Part shown: one piece after another, positions 8,457-16,024 of the stretch
Position numbering within the stretch: the stretch's first letter is position 1
Layout: each line of letters starts with the position of its first letter
Assembly: GCF_016907975.1 (NCBI RefSeq)
Contig: NZ_JAFBCY010000001.1
Location: forward strand, 434,001 to 498,000
Length of the DNA: 64,000 bases
Direction of reading: 5' to 3'
DNA from: Methylopila capsulata
Lineage (GTDB): Bacteria; Pseudomonadota; Alphaproteobacteria; Rhizobiales; Methylopilaceae
Made by a program: the position numbers and the translations under genes
Notes under the pieces: model-generated
Seen by the model: the letters and a program-made list of their open reading frames with translations, nothing else
What the model was told of the DNA's origin: nothing
Database searches by the model: none

Positions 8457-11400
8457 ATGCACCTTCTGAAGGCCCAGGGACAGCCGATCGGCGACGGGAC
8501 GGAGGCGGTCGATCTCGACCTGACGCCGGCCGACGTCGTGATCGTCTCCGCGGCCGACACGGAGATCGCAGGCCTCGCCCGCGCGCATGCTGCGTTCGGG
8601 GCGGGCGCGCCGTCGCTGCGGCTCGCGAGCCTGCAGAAGCTGCGCCACAACATGTCGGTCGACCTCTTCCTCGAGAAGACGGTCGCGCGCTCCAAGCTGC
8701 TCGTGCTGCGGCTGCTCGGCGGCGCCGCCTACTGGCCCTACGGGGTCGAGGAGGCGGTCCGCATGGCGCGGCGCCATGGCGTCAAGCTCGCCGTCATGCC
8801 GGGTTGCCACAACGCCGACCCCGACCTCGTGGCGCGCTCCACCGTGCCCGCGGACGAAGCCGACCGGCTGTGGCGGCTGCTGGTGGAGGGCGGTCCGGCG
8901 AACCTCGCGACAGCGCTCGACGCCTGCCGCGCCTGGGTCGACGGAGCGCATGTCGGCGCCGAGGCGATCGCGACGCCCGCCGCGGGCCTCTATTGGCCGG
9001 GCCTGGCCGCGCCGGACCTAGACGCCATAGTCGCGCGGTGGGCCGACGGCGCGCCTGCGGCGCCGATCGTGTTCTACCGCGCGCAGTACCAGGCAGGCGA
9101 CGTCGCCGCGATCGACGCGCTCATCGCGGCGCTCGTCAGCCGTGGCCTCGGTCCCCTGCCGATCTTCGTTTCCTCGCTGAAGGAGGCCGCGGCCGCCGCC
9201 TTCGTGCGCGAGACCTTCGCGGCGGTCCGCCCCGCCGTGGTGCTGAACACGACGGTGTTCGCGGTGTCGAAGCCCGGCGCGGTCTGGGCCGCGACGCCGC
9301 TCGACTCGGCGGACGCGCCCGTGCTGCAGGTCGCGCTCGCCGCCATGGACCGCGCGACCTGGGAGGCCTCCCCCCGAGGCTTGAGCGCGCGCGACCTCGC
9401 CATGGGCGTGGCGCTGCCGGAGATCGACGGCCGAATCTTCACCCGCGCCATCGCCTTCAAGACCGCAGGCCGCGTCGACGCCGCGACCGAGACCGAGATC
9501 GTCGCCTTCGAGGCCGCGGAGGACCGCGTGGCCTTCGTGGCGGACCTTGCTGCCAACTGGGCGCGGCTGCGGACCACGCCGCGGGCTGACCGCCGGGTCG
9601 CGCTGATCCTCGCCAATTATCCCACAGGCGCGGCGCGCCTCGCCAACGGCGTCGGCCTCGACACGCCCCAGAGCACGGCCGTGATGCTCGACGCCCTGCG
9701 CTCCGCCGGCTACGCTGCAGACGGCGCGCCGGAGACCGGCGCCGCGGTTGTGGAGGCGATGACGGCGGCGCTGACGACCTCGATCGCGCCGGCCGCCGCC
9801 GCGCACCTCTCCCTCGCCGCCTACACGCGCTTCCTTGAGGCCCTCCCCGCAGCGGCCCAGGGCAAGATGCTCGACCGCTGGGGCCTGCCCGAGAGCGACC
9901 CGACCTTCGACGCGCAAGCCGGCGGCTTCCGTCTCGCGGTTCGCACCTATGGCGCCCTCGTCCTCGGCGTGCAGCCCTCGCGCGGCTTCGACGTCGATCC
10001 GAAGGCCGCACACCACGATCCCGACCTGCCGCCGCCGCACGGCCATCTCGCGTTCTATGTCTGGCTGCGCGAGGTCTTCGGCGTTCACGCCATCGTTCAC
10101 GTCGGCAAGCACGGCAATCTGGAGTGGCTTCCGGGAAAATCGCTGGCGCTGAGCGATACCTGCTACCCCGAGATCGCGCTCGGCCCCCTGCCCCACGTCT
10201 ACCCCTTCATCGTCAACGACCCCGGCGAGGGCGCCGCCGCCAAGCGCCGGGCGGCGGCCGTCATCGTCGACCACCTCACGCCGCCGCTGGCGCGCGCGGA
10301 GGGAACCGCTGATCTGCGCGAGGTCGAGACGCTGGTGGACGAGTACGCCGAGGCGCAGGGGCTAGACCCGCGCCGGGCGGCGAGCCTCGCCAGGGAGATC
10401 CTGACCCGCGCGGCGAGCCTCGGGCTCGACCGCGATTGCGGCTTCTCGATCGCCGACGACCCCGATGACGCCCTGACCAAGCTCGACGCCTTCCTGTGCG
10501 AGGTGAAGGAGCTTCAGGTCCGCAACGGCCTGCACGTGTTCGGCCGCTCGCCGACAGGCGCGAAGCGCGCGGAGCTGCTGGTGGCGCTGGTGCGCTCCCC
10601 CCGCGGTGCGCGGCCGGAGGACGCCTCGCTGACGCGGGCGCTCGCCGGCGATCTCGGGCTCGACGGCTTCGACCCGCTCAAACCCGATTTCGCCGCGCCC
10701 TGGACCGGCCCCCGGCCCGCGGCGCTGGCTGAAGTGTCCGACGAGCCCTGGCGCACCGCGGGCGACACGGTGGAGCGGCTCGAGCGCCTGGCGTTGCGGC
10801 TGGCGGAGACGGGCGCGGGGATCCCTCCTCGCGCCGAAGGCGTGGGGAGGGTGGCGCCGCCGGAGGCGGCGTCGGGTGGGGTCCGCGACGTAGAGGGCCA
10901 TCCCGATGCCGACCCCACCCGACCCGGCTTCGCCGGGCCACCCTCCCCTGTCCCAGGGGAGGGATCACGCGCCGTCCTTCGCGAACTCGCGACCGTCGTC
11001 GCCCCGCGGGTGGACGTCTCCGGCGCGGCCGAGATCGACGGCCTGTTGCGCGCGCTCGACGGGCGTTTCGTGGCGCCCGGGCCGTCCGGCGCGCCGACGC
11101 GCGCGCGGCTCGACGCTCTCCCCACGGGCCGCAACTTCTTCGCGCTCGATCCGCGCTCGGCGCCGACCGAAGCCGCGTGGCGGCTGGGGCGGACGGCGGC
11201 CGACGTGCTGTGCCGCCGGCATTTCCAGGACCATGGCGAGTGGCCGCGGCGGCTTGCGATCTCCGCCTGGGGCACCGCCAACATGCGCACCGGCGGCGAC
11301 GACATCGCCCAGGCGCTTGCGCTGATGGGCGTAGCGCCGCAGTGGGAGGCGGGCTCGTCGCGCGTGGTGGGGCTGGTTCCTCTCCCCCTGGCCGAGCTTC

Positions 11401-12410
11401 AACGCCCGCGCGTGGACGTGCTGTTCCGCATCTCCGGCTTCTTTCGCGACGCTTTCCCGTTCCAGATCGACCTGATCGACGAGGCCGTGCGCCTCGTCGG
11501 CGCGCTGGACGAGGACGACGAGGCCAATCCGATCGGCGCCCGCCTGCGCGCCGAGACCGAGGCCGGCCGGGCCGGCCACAGCGTGTTCGGCGCGGCGCCC
11601 GGCGCCTATGGAACGGGCCTCGCGCCGCTGCTCGACGCCGGCGCCTGGGAGACCCGCGCGGACCTCGCCGAGGCCTATCTCACATCGAGCGGCTTCGCCT
11701 ACGCCCAGGGCGTCGAGGGAACCGCGGCCCGGGCGGAGCTCAACGCGATCGCGCTGGGGGTCGACGGCGTGGTGCAGACGCAGGACGCCCGCGAGTTCGA
11801 CCTGCTCGACAGCGACGACGTCCACGAGTTCGCCGGCGGCCTGTCCGCGGCGGTGGAGACGCTGAAGGGCGCAGCGCCTGCGATCTACCACCTCGACACA
11901 TCCCGCACCGAGACGCCGGTCGTCCGCTCGCTGAAGGAGGAGATCGCGCTGGTGGTGCGGGCGCGGGCGACGAACCCGAAGTGGATCGACGCCATGCGCG
12001 AGCACGGCCACAAAGGCGCGGCCGAGATGCTCGCGACCGTGACGAACCTCTCAGGCTTCGCCGCCACCACCGACGCCGTCGGCTCGCACCAGTTCGACGC
12101 CCTCTACGGCGCCTATCTCGGCGACGAGGCGGTGCGCGGCTTCATCGCGGACGCGAACCCCGCGGCGCTCGCCGCCATGGCCCGCGCTTTCCTGGAGGCG
12201 GAGCGCCGAGGCTTCTGGCGGCCGACCCGCAACAGCGCGATGGCGCAGCTGGAGACGCTGGCGATCCCTCCCCTGGGACGGGAGACGGGGGACGGCGAAG
12301 CCGGCCGGGTAGGATCCTCCGCCGGACAGCGCCCCACGTCGAAGACCCCACCCGACCTCGGCCTGACGGCCGAGACCACCCTCCCCGCGCTGGCGCGCGA
12401 GGAGGGATAA
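8457..12410 (+). CDS. cobN: aerobic cobaltochelatase large subunit CobN
   Basis: The 1317-residue CobN subunit, which binds hydrogenobyrinic acid a,c-diamide and inserts cobalt with CobST. The ATG at 8457 begins MHLLKAQGQPIGDG. Family motifs include LRLLGGAAYWPYG, HVGKHGNLEWLPGKS, SDTCYPEIALGPLPHVYPFIVNDPGEG, ISAWGTANMRTGGDDIAQALALMG and VDVLFRISGFFRDAFPFQI. Two stretches do not belong to the family: residues about 789-836 and 1270-1317. They are rich in Gly, Pro, Arg and Glu, and each is encoded by a 145-base palindromic element inserted in frame; the second also supplies the C-terminus and part of the stop codon. cobO follows after 11 bases. Elsewhere the protein looks intact and functional. 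Confidence 0.95.
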   Translation: MHLLKAQGQPIGDGTEAVDLDLTPADVVIVSAADTEIAGLARAHAAFGAGAPSLRLASLQKLRHNMSVDLFLEKTVARSKLLVLRLLGGAAYWPYGVEEAVRMARRHGVKLAVMPGCHNADPDLVARSTVPADEADRLWRLLVEGGPANLATALDACRAWVDGAHVGAEAIATPAAGLYWPGLAAPDLDAIVARWADGAPAAPIVFYRAQYQAGDVAAIDALIAALVSRGLGPLPIFVSSLKEAAAAAFVRETFAAVRPAVVLNTTVFAVSKPGAVWAATPLDSADAPVLQVALAAMDRATWEASPRGLSARDLAMGVALPEIDGRIFTRAIAFKTAGRVDAATETEIVAFEAAEDRVAFVADLAANWARLRTTPRADRRVALILANYPTGAARLANGVGLDTPQSTAVMLDALRSAGYAADGAPETGAAVVEAMTAALTTSIAPAAAAHLSLAAYTRFLEALPAAAQGKMLDRWGLPESDPTFDAQAGGFRLAVRTYGALVLGVQPSRGFDVDPKAAHHDPDLPPPHGHLAFYVWLREVFGVHAIVHVGKHGNLEWLPGKSLALSDTCYPEIALGPLPHVYPFIVNDPGEGAAAKRRAAAVIVDHLTPPLARAEGTADLREVETLVDEYAEAQGLDPRRAASLAREILTRAASLGLDRDCGFSIADDPDDALTKLDAFLCEVKELQVRNGLHVFGRSPTGAKRAELLVALVRSPRGARPEDASLTRALAGDLGLDGFDPLKPDFAAPWTGPRPAALAEVSDEPWRTAGDTVERLERLALRLAETGAGIPPRAEGVGRVAPPEAASGGVRDVEGHPDADPTRPGFAGPPSPVPGEGSRAVLRELATVVAPRVDVSGAAEIDGLLRALDGRFVAPGPSGAPTRARLDALPTGRNFFALDPRSAPTEAAWRLGRTAADVLCRRHFQDHGEWPRRLAISAWGTANMRTGGDDIAQALALMGVAPQWEAGSSRVVGLVPLPLAELQRPRVDVLFRISGFFRDAFPFQIDLIDEAVRLVGALDEDDEANPIGARLRAETEAGRAGHSVFGAAPGAYGTGLAPLLDAGAWETRADLAEAYLTSSGFAYAQGVEGTAARAELNAIALGVDGVVQTQDAREFDLLDSDDVHEFAGGLSAAVETLKGAAPAIYHLDTSRTETPVVRSLKEEIALVVRARATNPKWIDAMREHGHKGAAEMLATVTNLSGFAATTDAVGSHQFDALYGAYLGDEAVRGFIADANPAALAAMARAFLEAERRGFWRPTRNSAMAQLETLAIPPLGRETGDGEAGRVGSSAGQRPTSKTPPDLGLTAETTLPALAREEG
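10821..10965 (+). repeat. 145-bp palindromic element inserted in frame in cobN (copy 1)
   Basis: Begins ATCCCTCCTCGCGC and ends GGGGAGGGAT, the outer inverted arms. Inner complementary blocks are GGGGAGGGTGG/CCACCCTCCCC and CGGGTGGGGT/ACCCCACCCG. It is read as about 48 extra residues (GIPPRAEGVGRVAPP... to ...PVPGEGSRA) between normal CobN sequence on both sides. The same element occurs in opposite orientation at 12264-12408, with identical length. Read by eye, not by alignment software. Confidence 0.8.
12264..12408 (-). repeat. 145-bp palindromic element forming the C-terminus of cobN (copy 2, inverted)
   Basis: The reverse complement begins ATCCCTCCTCGCGC and ends GTCCCAGGGGAGGGAT, matching copy 1 in order: GGGGAGGGTGG, GTCGGGTGGGGTC, CGACGT and CCGGCTTCGCCG. 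It is translated here in the opposite sense as IPPLGRETGDGEAGR... to the stop. The last base of the element provides the T of the TAA stop codon, so insertion appears to have replaced the native end of CobN. Confidence 0.78.
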
Positions 12411-12421
12411 AGGAGAGCCCG

Positions 12422-13024
12422 ATGACCGAAGATCTCGCCCGCCACGCCGAGAAGATGAAGAAGCGCAAGGAGCATCAGGACAAGATCGTCTCCGAGCGGC
12501 AGGTCGAAAAAGGGCTGCTGATCGTCCACACCGGCAAGGGCAAGGGCAAGTCCACCGCCGCCTTCGGCATGGCGATGCGCGCCATCGCCCACGGCCAGAA
12601 GGTCGGCGTGGTGCAGTTCATCAAGGGCCCGTGGGAGAGCGGGGAGCGCGACCTGCTGCGCAAGTTCCCGGATCAGGTCGAGGTCCACGCCATGGGCGAA
12701 GGCTTCACCTGGGAAACGCAGGACCGGGAGCGTGACATCCGCGCCGCGCAGGAGGCGTGGGAGATGTCGAAGCGCTTCATCGAAGACCCGTCGATCAAGA
12801 TGGTCATCCTCGACGAGCTCAACATCGTGCTGCGCTACGACTACCTCGACTTGAGGGAGGTGCTCGCCGCCATCGCCGCGCGGCCCGAGGGCTGCCATGT
12901 GGTGGTCACCGGCCGCAACGCCAAGGACGAGATGATCGAGATCGCCGACCTCGTCACCGAGATGACCCAGATCAAGCACCCCTTCCGGGATGGCGTGAAA
13001 GCGCAGGCGGGGGTCGAGTTTTAA
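12422..13024 (+). CDS. cobO: cob(I)yrinic acid a,c-diamide adenosyltransferase
   Basis: CobO/CobA-type corrinoid adenosyltransferase of 200 residues, which adds the 5'-deoxyadenosyl group of ATP to cobalt in cob(I)yrinic acid a,c-diamide. The P-loop variant VHTGKGKGKSTAAFG lies at about residues 34-48. It is followed by VQFIKGPWESGER, VILDELNIVLRYDYL and VVVTGRNAKDEMIEIADLVTEM, all characteristic of the family. The N-terminus is lysine-rich, as usual. It starts 11 bases after the cobN stop and ends the riboswitch-led cobalamin operon as far as this window shows. Confidence 0.95.
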   Translation: MTEDLARHAEKMKKRKEHQDKIVSERQVEKGLLIVHTGKGKGKSTAAFGMAMRAIAHGQKVGVVQFIKGPWESGERDLLRKFPDQVEVHAMGEGFTWETQDRERDIRAAQEAWEMSKRFIEDPSIKMVILDELNIVLRYDYLDLREVLAAIAARPEGCHVVVTGRNAKDEMIEIADLVTEMTQIKHPFRDGVKAQAGVEF

Positions 13025-13084
13025 GGTCTGAACCGGGGACGCAGAACGACGCCGGCGTTCTGCGTTGACGCGATGCCCCCCGCC

Positions 13085-13179
13085 GTCATTCCGGGCGAAG
13101 TCCCGGAATCCATAACGCCGCCGGCGCAGGACAATCTCGAACGGCGGGCTTATGGGCCCCGGGACACGCCCGGGGCGAC
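13085..13179. repeat. intergenic palindromic repeat element (about 95 bp)
   Basis: A hairpin ATTCCGGGcgaagtCCCGGAAT is followed by ATAACGCC, a short centre and a second hairpin CCCCGGGacacgCCCGGGG. The ends (GTCATTCC... and ...GGGGCGAC) are partly complementary. It is the same class as the elements at 8293 and 5287 and lies between the convergent cobO and dmfA2 genes, where it may also end both transcripts. Confidence 0.7.
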
Positions 13180-13273
13180 CGCGGAGCGTGGACGCCTGTC
13201 GCGTTCACCTGACGCGAAAAAGCAGGGAGCCTGAGCCGATCGTGCGATCGCATCCGCTCCGCGGCGCCCGCCC

Positions 13274-15595
13274 TCACTTCCACTGTTTCTCCTCGTTCAC
13301 CCAGAACGATCCCGGCAGCAGTCCCGGCTTGATGAAGGCGTCGACCAGATTGCCCAGCAGCTTCGAGATGTTGTTGTCGAAGCCGTTGATCGGCAGCGCC
13401 TGGCAGAAGGCGATCGAGCCGGTGCTGAACACGGCGCCGTTGTTGGGCGTCGGGAAATACACGAGGTCGGCGCGCAGCCGGTAGTCCTGCGAGCCGGCGA
13501 GGCCCGGGTAGGGATAGAGGATCTCCTCGATCGACAGCATGTAGTTGTCGCTGTGGCCGCCCGAGGAGGCGATGATCTTGGCGTGCGGCGGCGTGCCGAG
13601 AGTGAGGTCGTAGCGGTCGAGCTCAAGGCCTGCTGCGCCGCCGTAGGCGAGGCCGAAGTCGCCGATGATCTCGCCCTCGATGCCGTTGAACATCCAGTCG
13701 ACCGTGCGGTGGTAGCTGTCCGGCATCCGGCGGAACGGCCGGCTGGTCTCGAAGCCTTCGCCGATGAAGCCGACGCCGAAGGTCTTCTGCGGCGGACGGC
13801 CGAGGTTCTTCCAGAGGCCGCTCTTCTGGCCGGTGGTCGCGAGATAGTGCTCGCCCGGCCGCGCCTGCCAGGCGCGCATGCCAGAGTCGAGCTTGCGCAC
13901 CTCCATCACCCACGGCTCCTCATTCCGGAACGCCACGTTCCAATAGAAGCCGTTGCCGCCCATGTAGATGAAGCGCCCGCCGCCGGCGACGTAGTCCTCC
14001 ATCGCGTCCAGCATGGGCTCGGAGGTGTATTCGGGGTGCGAGCCGGTCAGCACGCAGGCGTAGGGCTCGATCGCGGCCAGACCCTCGCGGTGCAGGTCCT
14101 CGTCGGTGACGACGTCGTAGTCGTAGCCCTTGGTCTCCAGCCAGGCGAGGATCGACAGGTCTGCGGGAAACGCCCAGGTGACGCCCATGCTCGACATGCG
14201 CGCCTTGGGCCGCATGTTCAGGATCGGACGGCGGTAGGAGGTGTAGCAGACGCCGTTGCCGTCGGCCCAGCTGTCGTAGGTCGAGAAGCCGAACTCCCAG
14301 TTCTTGTACATCTCGATGTCGATTTCGGTGACGATCGGCGGCTGCCCCGTCATCGGCTGAATGATCTGGGCGTCGAAGCTCAGATGCTCGTTGGCGTAGG
14401 CGAGATAGGTCGCGGTCGGGAACAGCAGCGCGACCTTGCCCTTCGGCGTCTTCGGCCGGACGAAGAACACGACGTACTCTTCCGCGAGGCCCGTGCCCGG
14501 CCCCGCCCTCAGGCGGATCGCGTAGCAACCGCTCTTGAGATCGTCCGGCAGGCGGATGGTGCGCGTCTTCTCCCAGTTCGAGTCCACCACCTGGTCGTAG
14601 TGGAACTCGACCCCGCCGTACTCCTCGGGGGCCAGACGGAAGCAGTCGTTGCGGCCGTTCCAGTTCCAGCCGGTCTGGGCGCGCACTGGGCGGTTGAAGC
14701 CGAGCGCGTTCAGCCTGTGCGGGCCGGCGTCGATCACGACGTCGCCGATCCCCTGGTCGGTGTAGCCCGCGGTCGTGTCCCAATAGGCGACGAGGCCGTC
14801 CGGCTTCGGCGGCTTGCCGTCGCGGATCTCGTCCAGCTCGGCGCGGGTCAGGGCGCGGCCGTAGACGCCGGGACGGTCGATCTTGCCGCAGTAGGTCTCG
14901 GAGACGAAGGCGCCGCGGGTCTCGTGGAAGTCCTGCGAACCGGCGATCAGGAACGGCGTTTCGGCGAGATGTTTCGGCCGGAAACGGAAGGTCTCGGTGA
15001 CGTGGCTGCGGTACTCGATCGGGCAGACCTTGCCGAGCAGGCTGTTGTACCGGTTGGCGACGCTTTCCTGATAGATCTCCGTCCGGCCGGTCTTCGGATC
15101 GTAGCTGACGGCGACGAAGTACCACATCTTCACCAGCAGCGGGGCCTCCGCCTGGATGTAGTCGACCTCGCTCCCCTGCCCCACCCAGAATTCCAGATGG
15201 CCGCGCTGGTTGATGCCGAGCGAGTAGCCGAAGTTGCGGTCGTTGTTCCAGCGCGCCAGCAGGCACTGCCGCAGGCCCGCGTCCGGGATGCCGGGAAAGA
15301 TGAAGGCGAACAGCGTGATCGGCCCGTCGAGCGCGAGCACGTTGGTCGGATCGTCCACCTTCAGGTAGGAGCCGACCTGGGTGTACTGCTTCCGCACGGC
15401 CCAGGGACCATCCGCCTCGCAGGCCACCTCCTCCTCGATGAAGCCCGGTCCGTCCGGATGCTCGTCGCCGTGGATCAGGCGCACGAGCTTGGCGTCCGCC
15501 GTCTCCACGCCGTCGGCCGAGACGTGGATGTCGACGGTCTCGCCCGGCTTCACCGAGATCTTGTCGGCGTAGCCGAACAGTTTCACCTGGGCCAT
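13274..15595 (-). CDS. dmfA2: N,N-dimethylformamidase large (catalytic) subunit
   Basis: A 773-residue protein with the length and layout of the DMFase beta subunit, which hydrolyses N,N-dimethylformamide to formate and dimethylamine. It has an N-terminal beta-rich region (GYADKISVKPGET, LVRLIHGDEHPDGPG), a LamG-like sandwich (residues about 85-270) and a C-terminal catalytic region. Residues at the places expected for the mononuclear iron site of characterised DMFase are present: Y400 (TYLAY), Y440 (FSTY), H520 and E522 in GSHPEYTS, and E658 (GLELD). The last assignments rest on recalled family numbering, offset by about one. It is the last gene of the transport operon, 63 bases after the permease/small-subunit gene. 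A related amide is also possible as substrate. Confidence 0.9.
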   Translation of the reverse strand: MAQVKLFGYADKISVKPGETVDIHVSADGVETADAKLVRLIHGDEHPDGPGFIEEEVACEADGPWAVRKQYTQVGSYLKVDDPTNVLALDGPITLFAFIFPGIPDAGLRQCLLARWNNDRNFGYSLGINQRGHLEFWVGQGSEVDYIQAEAPLLVKMWYFVAVSYDPKTGRTEIYQESVANRYNSLLGKVCPIEYRSHVTETFRFRPKHLAETPFLIAGSQDFHETRGAFVSETYCGKIDRPGVYGRALTRAELDEIRDGKPPKPDGLVAYWDTTAGYTDQGIGDVVIDAGPHRLNALGFNRPVRAQTGWNWNGRNDCFRLAPEEYGGVEFHYDQVVDSNWEKTRTIRLPDDLKSGCYAIRLRAGPGTGLAEEYVVFFVRPKTPKGKVALLFPTATYLAYANEHLSFDAQIIQPMTGQPPIVTEIDIEMYKNWEFGFSTYDSWADGNGVCYTSYRRPILNMRPKARMSSMGVTWAFPADLSILAWLETKGYDYDVVTDEDLHREGLAAIEPYACVLTGSHPEYTSEPMLDAMEDYVAGGGRFIYMGGNGFYWNVAFRNEEPWVMEVRKLDSGMRAWQARPGEHYLATTGQKSGLWKNLGRPPQKTFGVGFIGEGFETSRPFRRMPDSYHRTVDWMFNGIEGEIIGDFGLAYGGAAGLELDRYDLTLGTPPHAKIIASSGGHSDNYMLSIEEILYPYPGLAGSQDYRLRADLVYFPTPNNGAVFSTGSIAFCQALPINGFDNNISKLLGNLVDAFIKPGLLPGSFWVNEEKQWK

Positions 15596-15640
15596 ATCAT
15601 GCTCCGAAACGCGATCGCCGAGCGCCGTCGGCGGCGATGA

Positions 15641-15676
15641 TCAGGACTCGAGGAGATCTCAGGACTCGAGGAGATC
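15641..15676. repeat. 18-bp perfect tandem duplication over the dmfA1 stop codon
   Basis: The 18-mer TCAGGACTCGAGGAGATC occurs twice without a gap (15641-15658 and 15659-15676). On the minus strand one copy encodes the final residues and stop of the small subunit (LLES, stop); the other is an untranslated duplicate just after it. It leaves the reading frame intact. Confidence 0.95.
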
Positions 15677-16024
15677 CTGGACGCGGCGGAGGAAGACGCC
15701 GTGATAGGCCTCGTCCGTCGACGTGTAGATCTTGTCCTCGACGATGCGCGGAGCGACGCCGCGCTGCCCCGAGAGGGCGACGATGCGGTAGGCCTTGAAC
15801 GGCTCGACGGCCACGATCGCGTATTTGTCGTTCTGCGGAGCGCGGCGGAAGTAGAGCAGAAGGCGCTCCAGCGGCTCGCTGTGCTGGCCGAGCGGCTTCT
15901 TGCGGTGCTCCTCGATCAGCTCCGGCGAGATCACCGTCTTCAGGAACTCGCGCTGCATCTTGTCGTAGCGGCGCCAGTACAGCAGGTCCTTGTCCTTGGT
16001 CTCGGTGGCTTCCTCAGGCAACAT
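15659..16024 (-). CDS. dmfA1: N,N-dimethylformamidase small subunit, possible independent translation product within the fusion frame
   Basis: An internal ATG at 16024 in the same frame as the permease is preceded by AAAGGAGG at four bases' distance, the best ribosome binding site in this operon. Translation from it gives a 121-residue protein, close to the roughly 130 residues known for the DMFase alpha (small) subunit, with the conserved VFLRRVQDL end. The cell could therefore make free small subunit, the permease fusion, or both. The small subunit packs on the large subunit in known DMFase complexes. Listed separately because the start decides what protein is made; the sequence alone cannot say which. 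Confidence 0.7.
   Translation of the reverse strand: MLPEEATETKDKDLLYWRRYDKMQREFLKTVISPELIEEHRKKPLGQHSEPLERLLLYFRRAPQNDKYAIVAVEPFKAYRIVALSGQRGVAPRIVEDKIYTSTDEAYHGVFLRRVQDLLES

Noticed and set aside
13553-15640. 695-codon rightward open frame opposite dmfA2
   Set aside because: Low-complexity Arg/Val/Asp/Leu composition and no motif; dmfA2 on the other strand has family-wide conservation and active-site residues.
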